The translations under genes were made by a program, and so were the position numbers. From NCBI GenBank assembly GCA_036429605.1, contig CM071589.1, forward strand, positions 7,068,001-7,132,000: a stretch of DNA of 64,000 nt. Direction: 5' to 3'. Each line of letters opens with the position of its first letter. Within the stretch, counting starts at the first letter, position 1. This document shows, piece by piece, positions 31,480-42,692 of this stretch. The stretch comes from Cladobotryum mycophilum (lineage: Eukaryota > Ascomycota > Sordariomycetes > Hypocreales > Hypocreaceae). The notes beneath the pieces are model-generated. The model was not told where the DNA came from, did not search any database, and was given only the letters and a program-made list of their open reading frames with translations.

Positions 31480-32562
31480 ATGAATTCGATCTTTCATCTA
31501 TTCACGAAGCTGCCCATTGAATTAAGACTTCAAATATGGGAAACAGCTTTGCGACCCTTGAGCCCAGGCCGACCCGGTGCTCATTTCTTCTCCGTCTCCA
31601 GCGATAGAGACGAAAGAGATGCTCTCTTACAGCTCTCCCTCCACTGTCATCTGGCTGATGCCTGTGAAAAAGAGCATAGTTCCTCGCACCGTCTGTCCGC
31701 GCCCCTGTTTACCGCGGGCGAAAATGGTTACTCTTGGACGACCGATAATCCATCTGCTTACCTCTGGGACTTTGGCATGTGGGGCGCATGCATGGAATCT
31801 AAAAGAGTCATCGAGAAGCATTACAATGTCGTGAACGAGGTCGAAATAAAGTATAGTCTCGATATCCCCTGGGGGAATGAGCCGCTGGCCAACATCAGCG
31901 TGCTGACCACTGTACTTCGAGAAAATGGGCGTTGGAACTTTACTATACGTCCTTATCAGGATCTCGTTTGTTTACAGCCACTGGACCCCGATACAATCGG
32001 ATGGAATGATCCAGGCCTGGTTCTTGATTACCTCTGTATGGCCAACCGAGAGGTTGGGCTGCACGGATTCCGCAACTTGGCGATTGAATATGACCCGTGC
32101 TGGAACAAGATTGGTAAAGATATCAGCCTTGTCTCATATATCTGGGAGAAAGGCATGCTAGGCTACTTTACGAGAGCAGTAGATTTCATGGCCTATAAAG
32201 AAGGCTCAAGTTTTGCAGGAGCTCGAATCTGGCTCATAGATTACGGTCTCAAGCGAATCCCTGAAGAGACAGGAAGCGACGTCGAAGTGGGACCGTGCAA
32301 GAAATTCTATGGTATGGATAGAGTGTTTACGGAGGTCACTCATCAGTCGAGGCATAACTATACCTGTGATACTCCTGGCGGTTCGGCATTCGATCTGTTG
32401 GATGAATTGACCAGTGAGGTTGATGAGGTGCTGGGCATGACGGAGTTTTACTTGGGGCACGAGAATGATGGCGAGGACTGCTTTACAGAAGAGTGGCGCG
32501 GGCCCCCTTACTGTATCATGCATGGCATTCGAGTTTTGGCATGCGAAGTATATGATGATTAA
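31480..32562 (+). CDS. 2EXR domain protein, function unknown
   Basis: One intact exon of 360 aa. The N-terminus FHLFTKLPIELRLQIWETAL (residues 5-24) is the hallmark of the fungal 2EXR family, a diverged F-box-like motif (LPxELRxxIWxxAL) found in large lineage-specific families of Sordariomycetes and Leotiomycetes. The rest shows the usual family layout of scattered short motifs (VNEVEIKYSLDIPW; GFRNLAIEYDPCW; ARIWLIDYGLKR) with no catalytic site visible. The biochemical role is unknown; links to heterokaryon incompatibility loci and ubiquitin ligases are speculative. No signal peptide or membrane segment. A clear TATA box precedes it, and the gene on its right is on the same strand 390 bp away but unrelated. 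Confidence 0.8.
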   Translation: MNSIFHLFTKLPIELRLQIWETALRPLSPGRPGAHFFSVSSDRDERDALLQLSLHCHLADACEKEHSSSHRLSAPLFTAGENGYSWTTDNPSAYLWDFGMWGACMESKRVIEKHYNVVNEVEIKYSLDIPWGNEPLANISVLTTVLRENGRWNFTIRPYQDLVCLQPLDPDTIGWNDPGLVLDYLCMANREVGLHGFRNLAIEYDPCWNKIGKDISLVSYIWEKGMLGYFTRAVDFMAYKEGSSFAGARIWLIDYGLKRIPEETGSDVEVGPCKKFYGMDRVFTEVTHQSRHNYTCDTPGGSAFDLLDELTSEVDEVLGMTEFYLGHENDGEDCFTEEWRGPPYCIMHGIRVLACEVYDD

Positions 32563-32951
32563 ATTGGACAAAGGAAGCGAATTCTACTTTTTCGGTCAGT
32601 TGACTGACTACTTGTGTTTACTGAGCTCAAGCTTTCAACCCTTTCCAGATTTGTGATCTTTCTTGTGATTTTATTTTGTTGGTCGTGCGTCAAGATGGGG
32701 TGCACCAACTACTTGTCTCGACGTTGGCTCCCCCGCTCCCGTCCACATCCAACACTGGTCCGAAGAGGGCAAACAGCCGGTCAGTCATGTCTGTAATCTG
32801 GCTACTTGTTCCTTAATCAATCCCTCCCCTCCAAAAATTCAAGTGTTGACTTCTTAATTTTAACTCAACTAGCAAGAAAGCGAACCAGACGACACCAGTA
32901 AACAAGTCAGGCCGGCTCTTGAAGGACTTTTCTGGCCCGAGACCCTCGAAA
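32563..32951. other. Intergenic, promoter of GNAT gene
   Basis: About 390 bp between same-strand genes. Nothing specific recognised. Confidence 0.4.
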
Positions 32952-33793
32952 ATGCCTCTGCAAGTGCAAGACGTCGACTTTACCGACGGCCATGCCCTGA
33001 CACATGTCGTCGTCGAGTCCTTTTACGACGATGCCCTGCAGCTGAGCTTGTTCCCGGGCATGTCCAAGGAGAAGAAGCTCCAGGGCGTCAGGGGAGATGG
33101 CCCCGCAACTATGGGAACCCGGAGAGTTACTACAAAAAGGTCGTTGACACGGAGACTGGCGAGACGGTGAGCTATGCGGCGTGGCCTTTTGGCAACACGG
33201 ATGTTGGTGGACGTTTGCGCAAGGTATCGGGTAGGTGAAATCTAGTCTTCTTGCCCCCCCCTTACTATTCATCTTCGAGAGAGTGATGTCTTATAGCAAT
33301 GGACAAGTGCTGATTAAGAGTCTTAATTTTCAACAGGCTGGCCGGAAGGATTGGTTGTTGAACCATCAGGCACACCAGAAGGACTGAATGACGAGCTTGC
33401 CACAGACTATAGCAACAGACTTACATCCTTCCGAGCCGAAAAGTTGCCCGAACGACCTTATCTCCGTACGTTTCCCCCTTCATCAACACCAAACCCAAAT
33501 CTCAAACACTGAAGCACGTTGTAAGCTAACAACAATCTCGCATAACAGACCTCAGAATGATGGGCACCCTTCCCTCCCATCGAGGCCGCGGGGCCGGCAG
33601 CCTTCATCTGAAATGGGGCACCGAGGTGGCGGACCGAGAGGGTCTTGTTTGCAGCGTCGATTCGTCGCCAATGTCCGTCTCCTTGTACGAAAAGTTTGGC
33701 TTCAAGGCTGTGGGGACGGTCGTGGTGGATTTGACGGAGAGCAGTGGGACGTATACGTTTACGGTCATGATTCGGGAGCCGCAAGGGCCTTGA
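32952..33793 (+). CDS. GNAT-family N-acetyltransferase (frame broken at a G run)
   Basis: Exons 32952-33230, 33337-33465 and 33549-33793 with donors GTAGGT and GTACGT. In exon 1 the frame must move near the G4 run 33091-33094. One added G links VVVESFYDDALQLSLFPG to WPRNYGNPESYYKKVVDTET, giving 217 aa in total. Exons 2-3 carry the acetyl-CoA binding motif A: LRMMGTLPSHRGRGAGS (Arg-x-x-Gly-x-Gly/Ala) followed by LVCSVDSSPMSVSLYEKFGF, the family motif B. The WPEGLVVEPSG and ETVSYAAWPFG segments match the layout of the large fungal GNAT group of about 210-240 residues, acting on unknown small amines or peptides. Cytosolic, no targeting signal. A Met 11 codons upstream (32919) is in frame; 32952 was chosen because MPLQVQDVDFTDGHAL resembles the usual family start. 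Confidence 0.78.
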
Positions 33794-35133
33794 GTGAAGC
33801 GTATTGTTTAGGCGGCACGATCACACTTTGAGGTCATGGGAGCATGGTATAGTGGTTTAATACGTAAAGGAAGTGAGAACATATTGCATTCTCCTTTGAT
33901 GTCAAGGTAGGGTCTCATGGCTCATTTGAGTGGTGGATAGTTATTCCAACATAACTATAGGATAGAGTTGCCAGTCACAAGTGATCAGTCTGTTGAATAC
34001 CGCAAAGGTAGCCTTCTAAAAACGGATAGCCCAATGTTTTAGTCCATCTTGGCGACTACAGTTATATGGTCAAAGTCTGCGTTCGCCTCTCCCAACACTA
34101 CTACTGCGGCGTAGACTTTTGTCACCTCATTGTATTGGCCTGCTCGAGTCACGCTGTCCTCGATGCGCAGGCAGCCATGTGAAACGGATTTCAGCCTAAT
34201 CTAACGTTGGGCTCTGTCACTGACATCTTCATCTGAGACAGAATTTTACAAATATAGCTTGAATCGGAAACGTAAAAAAGGATAGAGAGCTGTTTTACTA
34301 GGTGGTGTGGGCGGAGGAATGCGAGAGGGATGCATCCAGGCGAGGCGGTGGGGACAGACAGGCAGCGCTGCGGGCTCATGCATGAACTTACACCCAAGGT
34401 TAGAGAGGATGAAGTAGCCGGTTCCGAAACGAGAGCTTTGGGCAGATTGAGATGATTATGAAACAGTCACTGGAATCACATAATGAAAGGCCTTGAGATG
34501 GGAGACAAAAACACTGAACCGGCGACACCGGCGACATCTGCAAACATACGTCGTTGGGAACGGTCCCAGTCGCACGATGAGTGGCAGCAATAGGCGCGGC
34601 ACCTTTACAATAGCTCAAACTTTCTCTGCGGCGCACAGGTTACCGATTCTGTAACGGTTGGATATATGAGGGGGCTGGGAGAGGGGAGCTGCAGTGTAAC
34701 CGATGGTGGCGACAACGCGGTGAGAGGACAGGACAACGCGGGTGGCCGCGCCATGGATATGGATAACATGCATGCGGCCTGCGAGCACTATGGCTGGTTC
34801 TGGGGTCTTTTGTCAAGTGATGCCCGTGACCTGTGTCTCTGCCTGGATGTCCAGCCCAGCGCTTTTCTCACGATCGAATGGGCTGGATTGGACAGTTCTC
34901 TCTTACGATCCGCCCTTGAGGGACTGAGTCGCCCGAGACAGAGAGGCTGTTTGAGCAAAAAGGTTAGTAGGTAGGTTCTGGACGCAGAGGTTGGCAGGCG
35001 GGAGGATGAGGGCGAGGGAGCCAATGGATGAATGAGGGTGAGAGCCGAAGTGCGTGATGCGAGGCGGGTTAGAGGGTTAGAGGGATAGAGGGATGAGATC
35101 TCCGCTGGGTCGCATGTGAGGAGGCCCCAACCT

Positions 35134-35163
35134 TGTGTGTGTGTGTGTGCGTGTGCGTGTGTG
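35134..35163. repeat. GT microsatellite
   Basis: Interrupted GT dinucleotide run. Confidence 0.85.
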
Positions 35164-35506
35164 GGCGGGGGATGAAGCGAGACCCAATCGGACGGTGAAC
35201 AGGATGAGGCAAGGGGGCCTGATACCGAGGCCATCCGCGTTGAGAGAGAGCTTGAGATAGCTTGAGAGGACTCTCTGACGCGCGGTGGGTATGGCTATGC
35301 TTATGTCTGCCTACCATATGCCTCTGCATATGCCTTGATATGGATGTAAGCCAAAGGTAGAAGTAATTAGTAAAAGCCCAGCTTGCCAAGGTCTATCGTT
35401 TCGATCCGAGACAGAACAGTGGGACAAGATGCTCTTTGGCGAGAAAGATTGGCGACGGACGGGAGGGAAGAGGAGGGGGATTGCGTTAGAGAGGGCCGGG
35501 GGTTGA

Positions 35507-35540
35507 CGAGGAGGAGGAGGAGGAGGAGGAGGATGATGAT
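35507..35540. repeat. GAG/GAT trinucleotide microsatellite
   Basis: About nine GAG units followed by GAT units. Confidence 0.85.
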
Positions 35541-36086
35541 GCCCAACCCTTTTACTATTTTGAGCAATTCTGGGGGGGAATAGATTGGCAATATATGATT
35601 CTGAGCAAATTCCATGAAAACGATGAACAGCGGCAGTAGAAGGGATCAGGGATCTGGGGGAACAGGGTTATATCGAAAACGGGCGGGCGCAGTGTAGGTA
35701 GTTGAGAAACGCAATTAATATCCATCCATTGTCTTCTTCTCCTACTCGGCGTCTAGGATGAGTGGATGATGCATGTGCATGTGCGTGTACGGAGTGTGTA
35801 TGTATGTACATATGCAATGTAATGTAGGTAATGTAAGGATTAGATTAGACAAGCCAAAGCAAGGTAAGCCAGCGGGCATGGCATAAGGTAGCTTGTGAGG
35901 TTTTGAAGCCCATCGAATGGAGACGCGACTTTTTTAATGGAGGCAGTGCATTTAATGGATTCATTTAATGGACGCGTTTTTTTGAATGACGATGAGCGAG
36001 ATTGATATTAGTAGTATTGCTTTTTTTCATGTACGATGATCTCAAGCGCTCTCTCATCACTTGTAGTATGGATGGATGGATTACTA

Positions 36087-36131
36087 AGTCAGACCACCCA
36101 GGTCCCGACCACCCCCACTTTCCGGCCACCT
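36087..36131 (+). repeat. Left terminal inverted repeat of the Fot1/pogo element
   Basis: 45 bp, exact reverse complement of 37897-37941. TA at 36085-36086 is the left target duplication. Confidence 0.93.
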
Positions 36132-36211
36132 CAAAACACCACACATCACAAGGAACGCAGCGGAATCATATGAACACAACAGCATCACAACTGTTTTTTT
36201 GGTGTTTTTTT

Positions 36212-37797
36212 CTATTCTAGATAAAATTCATAACATAGGTCTTGCAAGCTGTATGAAGAAATCAATTCTGCAGCCCGGTTCGGTGCCAATAGCTCTCTGT
36301 AACGCTTCCTTGTTGCAAGAACATCCTTGATCCTAATAAATCGACTGTTCAAGTCTTCTGTGACCTTTTGCCTCTTCCGGGGCCGGTAAACATGAACAAG
36401 ATGCTCTAGTTCCTTGATTTTGGCATCAGCTTCGGCCAGCTTGGTGTTTTGTTGGTCTAGACCTTTGCCAATCTTCCTGAATAGTAGCCGGATCGCAGGG
36501 TCGTCCAAGTGGAATAGATCCACAAGGCCACGAAGCTGCTGGGACCTTGTTGGGGTAATAAAAACAATTGTCTTAGGTTCCCTGTTCTCTTGGGCTTCTA
36601 ACGGCACCAATTTCGGCGTTTCTGGAACTTGGGTTTGGCCCCTTTGGTTCTCAAGAAGAAGACGGCTCAACAGAGGTTTGGCCGGGTTAACTGGCCACAA
36701 CCCAGAGCCAAGGAACCCGTTTTTGATGTTTTTTAATGTCAAGGCTGCTAGACGAGCTGTATGATAACAACATAGGAACGTCATCTTGCCCGCGGGCGAG
36801 GAATCAAAGGCATCTGGGTATTTCTCTATAGCTCTGCGATAGGCTGTCTTGACGGGCGAAAAAATCGAGATATCAAGAGGTTGAAGAACATGAGATGTAT
36901 GTGGAGGTAAAAATAAGATATATATGTTGTTTCTGTAGCATTCGTACATAAAATCATCGGTTGTATGACTCCCGTGGCCATCAACAACCAGAAGAACTCT
37001 TGGGCTTGATCTATTCCTTGTCTGGGGGATAAAGACCTCTCGTAGCCAAGCTACGGCTGTCTCGTTGTTTGTCCAGCCCTTAGAAGTTGCAGCAAATTGC
37101 CAATTTGCTAGAAAACTCATCTCGTCAGGGAACCATTGTTGTTGAACGGTCTGGCCCTTGAAAACAACCAACGGACTAAGAGCCCGACCTGTTGCTGAGA
37201 TACACTCGATGATTGTGGTCCAACAACGCGTTCCAGGTTGTTTTTTTATCGTCTGACGAACTGATGAGCTACCAAGGACCAGACCATTAGTTCCCTGGCC
37301 TTCTAGGATCCCAGTTTCATCCATATTATATCGATTTTCTGGGGGATGCCCTTAATCAACGGTAGCTCCAGCAGGTAAAAGAAATCCTTGATAATCTTAG
37401 TCGTAGCCCCGTTGATGCGTACAGAATCCATTTGCTTGCCTCTGATAGTCTTAACTTCCGGGTTTCTAGCTAAAAAACCGGTCAACCACCGTTTTCCAAG
37501 TGGTCGTTGGTCACCACTAGCCTCGATGATCCGGGTTGCAAATTCCTTGAGTCTCTTATGTGTTGGTGGCAGCCCTAGGGAGGCTTGGCCAAGAACCCAC
37601 TCACGGAGGTGTATTTCTTGTTCCTTGGAAAGCCTCTGAAGGTGCTCCATAGCAACTGCCTTTGTTGCTGAACCTTTTATCCGGTCTGAAAGGGTTGTCC
37701 TAGGGACTCCCCACTTGAGGCAAGCCTCGCGCAGAGATGAGCCGTCCAGAACAGCTTGTATGGCATATTTGATATCATTTTCAGTATAACGAGGCAT
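36212..37797 (-). CDS. Fot1/pogo transposase (frame broken at a C run)
   Basis: N-terminal half 37797-37303 and C-terminal half 37324-36212 lie in different frames. One added base in the run at 37341-37345 (plus-strand G5) joins them into 528 aa, the normal family length. Order: pipsqueak-type helix-turn-helix (MPRYTENDIKYAIQAV to GVPRTTLSDRIKG, residues 1-41), a CENP-B/Tc5-type DNA-binding region (EQEIHLREWVLGQ to KRWLTGFLARNPEV, about 58-118), then the DDE catalytic domain. The three Asp residues sit in YNMDETGI (read after frame repair), VVDGHGSH and LQPLDISIF. A basic, partly coiled-coil C-terminus (AEADAKIKELEHL, YRPRKRQK) follows. It catalyses cut-and-paste movement at TA sites in the nucleus. 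With perfect terminal repeats the element may be active if the frame break is a sequencing error. Confidence 0.92.
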
Positions 37798-37896
37798 GAG
37801 GATTCCAAAAATCTAATTATCTTTTTGATACGATAAGAATTGGTAGAGAAAATGCGGTTGGAATGATATAGGTCATGAGGTGGTTGGACGTAAATT

Positions 37897-37941
37897 AGGT
37901 GGCCGGAAAGTGGGGGTGGTCGGGACCTGGGTGGTCTGACT
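37897..37941 (-). repeat. Right terminal inverted repeat of the Fot1/pogo element
   Basis: 45 bp, exact reverse complement of 36087-36131. TA at 37942-37943 is the right target duplication. Confidence 0.93.
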
Positions 37942-37943
37942 TA

Positions 37944-39458
37944 TTAGACGAGTTTTAAAAATACCACCTCGCGTACTACAAAATCGCAAATGGAATAGAT
38001 TCAACATGATGGAACAATTAGACAAAAGTAGAGCCGTTACACTGCTGCTGATGAATTTCATTTAGCGCGCAACACCAAAAAAGAAGGCTTGCATTGGCTT
38101 CTCGTCTCTGTCACGCATCCATCACGCATCCATCACGCATCCATCACGCATCCGGGACGCATCAATGAGGCATCCTCACGCGACGATTGGCTCTTCTGGC
38201 TTTGGTCTCGATGGATGGCCCGTAAGATGGTGGAGTGGGTGTCGTGCGGCGGGGGCTCGTGCCTCTCTTTTAAAGCCTTTAGAGGCCTTGGAGCGCTGGG
38301 GACAGAGACTTGGGGGTTCCATGGCTTGCCTGAAGCTGCAAGTGAAAGAGCCCTAGAGCTTTAGAGGTCCTCCATTCAGAACCCAAGGTCGGGTTCGGAC
38401 CTCCAGTGCTTCAAGGTTCTTACAGCGCATCCGTTTACAGGGATGATACGCGTTACGGCTCTGCTGGACTCGGCGCTTGATTAGGTTCTAGGTCGATATG
38501 ATGGATGATTAACTCCATCTGTCCTCCCCATGGTTTCACTGAGCGCATCGCTTCCGTACTGCGCGTTCCCTTTCGCTCATCTCCGTGGTATTATCTAGTA
38601 TTCTTTTTTTCTCTCTTTCTCGCAAGCAAGAAACGCGAAGAATTCAATAAAATTGCGCAAAAGAATGAATTCATACAATTGAGTGATTGCAATCAGTTCA
38701 ACTGGAATCCAACCTCCCTCCATTATTGAAGATTCACCCCGCGCGCGCACTGCCAGGGCTCTCTCCCTCTGTCTTCCCCCGCTGCCTGCCCACCTCCCAC
38801 TCACTGAGAGAGGCTGACTTGCCCGCTATCTTCAGGCCCTTGCAGTGAGTGATCCTCCACTCCTCCCCTCCTCTAGGGCGGTCCAACGCACCGAACACTA
38901 GAACAGGGCCCCATGCAATCCAACCATCCATTTGATTGGACCCAGCCCAAGCATCCATCCCTGACCTGGCCACCTGCACCTGCACCTGCACCTGCACCCG
39001 CACCAAGCCGCCCAAAGCCCAAGCCAAGTCGCTGTGTGAGGTGTCTGCGACTTCTCTTATTACGTCCATCCGCCCTCTCTTCTCACTGCGCGCTCTTACT
39101 CCCCACTTCTTCATCTTAATCCCCTCTCCTCTTGCTCTCCATTGCCCAACATCATAACAACAACACGCTCGTTTATCCTGAAGAGGAAGAAGAAGAAGAA
39201 TAACATTGGCATAACATAATCAAATCATAGCACGTCATTTTGGCAGTCACTGTAAACAAGAGAGTCGATTCGATTCCCTCGGCGCATCACATACGCACAC
39301 ACAAGCACACACACTGACTCGCATCGTATCGCCGCCCTCCTTTGGCTTCCCTTCGCACCATCGCTCTCTCTCTCTCTCTCTCATCTCCCATCCCTGGTGG
39401 ACCTCAAACAGCAGCAACAACCTTGAAACCCTCGTCTATCAAACCCTTTAAAATCACC
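37944..39458. other. Intergenic and leader of the KEN-motif gene
   Basis: No gene recognised. It contains an 11-bp tandem repeat (38111-38153), four CACCTG units near 38971-38998 and a CT/CA-rich leader with CTCTCT at about 39363-39382. Confidence 0.45.
38111..38153. repeat. 11-bp tandem repeat (ATCACGCATCC), about four copies
   Basis: Head-to-tail copies, perfect in the central three. Confidence 0.85.
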
Positions 39459-40749
39459 ATGGCTGCCGTCACTCGTCAGCCCTTTGCACCCCTCGATGGC
39501 ACAAGGCTTCAGAACCTCACCAGCTTAAAGAACAGGCAAAATGGTAAGTTTGCGCTTTGGGCAGCAATGGCCTCGGCAGTGTCACCGCAACGCCCGGACC
39601 AACATGGCGACACTGAGAAACGTTGAATCGAGACGCTGACAATGCTTCATTTAGCCATATCTCCTCCATCCGCCGGCAAGCGCAAGGCTGACCTCTTGGA
39701 TCGCGACGACTCTGAGAATGTCGACCCTCTTCTCTTTGCAAAGCGCTCCAAAGGCGCAAACTCGGACATCCCATTAAAGGATGCCTTCAAGCCTACCTTT
39801 ATCCTCAATCCCACCACCGCATCCACAAGACTCAGCACTCCCCTCTCTAGCACTCGCAATCTCCTCGCAAGCCCAACCAAAAAGTCCACCTCTACTCCTC
39901 GGCGCAACCTTCACCCCAGGTCGCCAATTGCAAAGGTCAACGCCAGCGCCCCAAAGCCATCTCCCAGTTCTGCGCCTGCTGGTCGCTCGCCCACCCACGG
40001 CAAGCGCTCCGGCATTCTCTCCAGCAGACGGCGCACTCTTGGTCCCTACACTCGCATTGATCCCCCTCCTTCAACCTCGGCAAATCATCCGCTCCCTTCT
40101 CCCTCGATGCGGCGCTCAAGGGCACCATCACAAGCTATGGCTCGCGCCCTACCGCCTCAAAGAAGTCTAAACTCTCAAACCTTCTCGAGCCAGAGGCCAA
40201 GGCGAGCTGGTTCTTTGATATTCACGAGGACACGCCCGAGCAGGAAATGACCAACCTGCTCCAGCACGGCACCTGCGTCCTCGACATTTCTTCCGACGAG
40301 GAGAGCGAGCAGCGCGCATCGCGGGAGAGGGCCGAGGGTCGCAACAAGGAGAACATCCCCCCGCAGACGACGTGTCTCAAACTTCCACAATAAAGGCTAC
40401 CAAACCCAATCTCGACGACATGATTGTCGAGAAGGAGAGGGTAGCTTTGGGAGAGATGAGAGCCGCCGACTTTTATGCGGAAGGCTGCGATGAGGCATCC
40501 GTAATTTTCGTACCCGAAGATGACGAAGACGAGGTAGCCACCATTATTGGAGATGATGTGCCTGAACTCAAGGCTGCCGAGCCCGAGTTGGAGATTCACG
40601 AGGATATCGACGAGCTCATCACCAAATCAGATGCGAAGGCTTCCACAGCGACTCTTTTGCAGCCCATAGAGGGGACAGGCGAAAGCTTTGAGCTCTGGGA
40701 AAGCGACAGCACAAAAGATGAAAACGAGGCTCCCGTTGCGAGCTCATGA
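39459..40749 (+). CDS. KEN-motif protein, low complexity, unknown function (two frame breaks at C runs)
   Basis: Exon 1 39459-39543 and exon 2 39655-40749 (intron GTAAGT...TTTAG). Within exon 2 the coding frame moves twice, at C5 40062-40066 and C6 40357-40362. One added C at each gives a continuous 393-aa protein, linking IDPP to SFNLGKSSAPFSLDAALKG and NKENIPP to ADDVSQTSTIKATKP. The N-terminal half is basic and rich in Ser/Pro/Thr (SPTKKSTSTPRRN), with a likely nuclear signal (GKRKADLL, AKRSKG). The second half is acidic (DISSDEESE, PEDDEDE). It carries SENVDP near residue 48 and KENIPP near residue 259; KEN sequences are degrons for the anaphase-promoting complex. This suggests a cell-cycle-regulated nuclear protein, perhaps a fungal securin- or mitosis-related factor, but no family was recognised. 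The thymidylate kinase gene follows on the same strand. Confidence 0.68.
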
Positions 40750-41410
40750 CATGGAGATGTACGAACGGGATGATGTTGACGCTGTATGAGTTGCATGTCG
40801 AATGTTGAATGTGGAATAGGGTGGGCTGGTTGTCTTTTTTGCGGCATTGGTCGGCTCGGTGCATGGTACTATACGTGTAAAGGATCTGTGCATGGTTTGG
40901 TCTGGTCTGGCTTGGTTTGGAATTGGCTCTGTGGCGTTTCTGGTCGGCATGGTGTTCAAAAGAAAGAATACCTGGGCTGGAGTTGTGTGGTTGTGCTTTG
41001 GCATTGACACTGGTCTATAATTGTTGTTTGTGTAGTGCTCGAATTCTTGTCCATAATTGTATTGCATTGAGTTGCTCCATTTGTTGAATATCCATCCATG
41101 CATCTCTTGGTGAGCCTATGCGTGCCGTGCCATGTACAGAGTATAGAGTACCTACCAACTACGACTACTCACCATATCCGGAAAGCCACTATTCATCATG
41201 GCGTCGCCACTCGAGCTAAGCAAGCACAGCCACGTGCATCTTGGGCATCATCCAACGGGGCTCACAGTGTGTTTCATCTCCATCCATACAATTCACCCGC
41301 ATTAAGAGGCTCATGGTTGAATTGCCACCATTCCTCATCCAAAATTCATCACAACAATTTTTCTTCTCATCTTCTTCAATAATACACTGGAGGGGAGGAA
41401 AATACACATC
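40750..41410. other. Intergenic
   Basis: About 660 bp between same-strand genes: the 3' flank of the KEN-motif gene, with TGGT-rich sequence around 40890-40930, and the thymidylate kinase promoter. No gene seen. Confidence 0.45.
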
Positions 41411-42429
41411 ATGGCTTCGATCAATGATTTGGTAACCGCCGCCATTGCCAGCTCAGCCAGAGCCTCGGCCGCGAATAACGAGACGACAACAACGACGACG
41501 ACGACGATGACAGCGACAACAACGACGGCGGGCGGGGAGTCATCGTCGAGGGGAGGGTTTATTGTCCTGGAGGGGCTGGACAGGAGCGGCAAGACGACGC
41601 AGGTGAAGCTTTTGGAGCAGAGGTTTGTGGAGGAGGGGAAGAAGGTCAAGGTGATGAGGTTTCCTGGTGCGTTTTTATTTACCCCGGATGAATGCAAAGG
41701 TGGAAGTGCGATAATGAAGCGTACACAGTTCATGTGGTGAAATTCCACATGATCCTTTCCATTGATCTTACCCGGTGCTGATGAGATGGATAGACAGGAC
41801 GACGCCGATTGGGCAGATGATTGATGGGTACTTGAAAAGCAGTGTTGATATGGAGGACCATGCTATTCATTTGTTGTTCAGTGCCAATCGGTGGGAAGCG
41901 GCGTAAGTATCCCAACCTTTTCCGCTACTTATAGCCTCACTTTGTCTAAGTTTTGTTGGCAGCAATCAGATTCGCAGTCTGCTGGCGGCCGGAACGACAG
42001 TCATATCAGATCGCTTCTACCACTCTGGCATCGTCTACTCCGCCGCCAAGAAGAACAAGTCCCTCTCCCTCCCCTGGGCGCGCGCACCAGACAGCGGCCT
42101 CCCCCGCCCGGACCTGGTTCTCTTCCTCGACCTGGACGCGGAGCAGGCCAAGGCGAGGGGCGGGTGGGGCGGCGAAAAGTACGAGAAGGAGGAGATGCAG
42201 AAGACGGTGCGGGAGCTGTTCTGGGCGCTGAGCATGGGCGGGCAGGATATTGGGGGGAAGGGCTCATGAAGGAGCTGGGGGGTCTGGCGGGAGGGGTGTG
42301 GAGGCAGGACGAGGAAGATATCGTGGTGGTGGATGCGGGGGGACGGTGGAGGATGTGGCGGAGGACATTTGGAAGAAGGTGAGGGGGAGGATGGAGAGGG
42401 TTGATAGGGGGAGATGGGGAGGGTGGTGA
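41411..42429 (+). CDS. cdc8: Thymidylate kinase (two frame breaks at G runs)
   Basis: Exons 41411-41666, 41794-41902 and 41963-42429. The P-loop is GLDRSGKTTQ (near residue 57). Splicing forms the DR(Y/T)-type substrate motif MRFP+DRTTPIGQMIDGYL. Then follow DHAIHLLFSANRWEAA+NQIRSLL, the TMP-binding SDRFYHSGIVYSAAK, and LPRPDLVLFLDLDAEQAKARGG, the LID/P-loop-side region. After GGQDIGG the frame shifts at G6 42252-42257, and again at G6 42337-42342. One added G at each gives 277 aa and restores EEDIVVVDAGGTVEDVAEDIWKKV, the conserved end of the family. Without them the protein would stop early at a TGA at about 42268. It phosphorylates dTMP to dTDP with ATP and is essential for DNA synthesis. 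The first ~45 residues are a Thr-rich extension encoded by ACG/ACA repeats, possibly a targeting or disordered segment. Confidence 0.9.
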
Positions 42430-42692
42430 GGACGGCGCTGTAATGAGTTTTGGTGAAGGTGAGCTTGTGAGTGAGAGTTGCAATGACGATGGAGATGATT
42501 AAAGTTTTATTCATTTTTTTCATGATTGCTGCGAGTTGAATCAAGAGCACGTTTACTCCCTAATGATCCAGTCTGTGGGAAGTCAACCGAGTCGTCTAGC
42601 TTCTTACCATGCATCCGCCATCCACACATCAACAACTCAGATCTAGCCCGAGCAATCCCCTCTCCCCTCTCCCTCCCTTTTTACCCTACATC

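Larger units (their letters stand above)
33794..36084. other. Intergenic with microsatellites
   Basis: About 2.3 kb without a recognised gene. Contains a GT/GC-GT run (35134-35163) and a GAG/GAT run (35507-35540). Several short frames (for example 34666-34974) lack domain support. Confidence 0.45.
36087..37941 (-). mobile_element. Fot1/pogo-type DNA transposon, complete
   Basis: A 1855-bp element with perfect 45-bp terminal inverted repeats at 36087-36131 and 37897-37941 (outer ends AGTCAGACCACCCAGG). It is flanked on both sides by the dinucleotide TA, the target duplication of the Tc1/mariner superfamily. One transposase gene on the minus strand fills it. Identical repeats and an almost intact gene indicate recent insertion. 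Subfamily: Fot/Pot-like, from the pipsqueak HTH plus CENP-B plus DDE order. Confidence 0.93.

Noticed and set aside
42252..42342. Programmed ribosomal frameshifting in thymidylate kinase
   Set aside because: No slippery heptamer or downstream structure pattern is shared by the nine sites. The common factor is one missing base in G/C runs, which fits sequencing error better.
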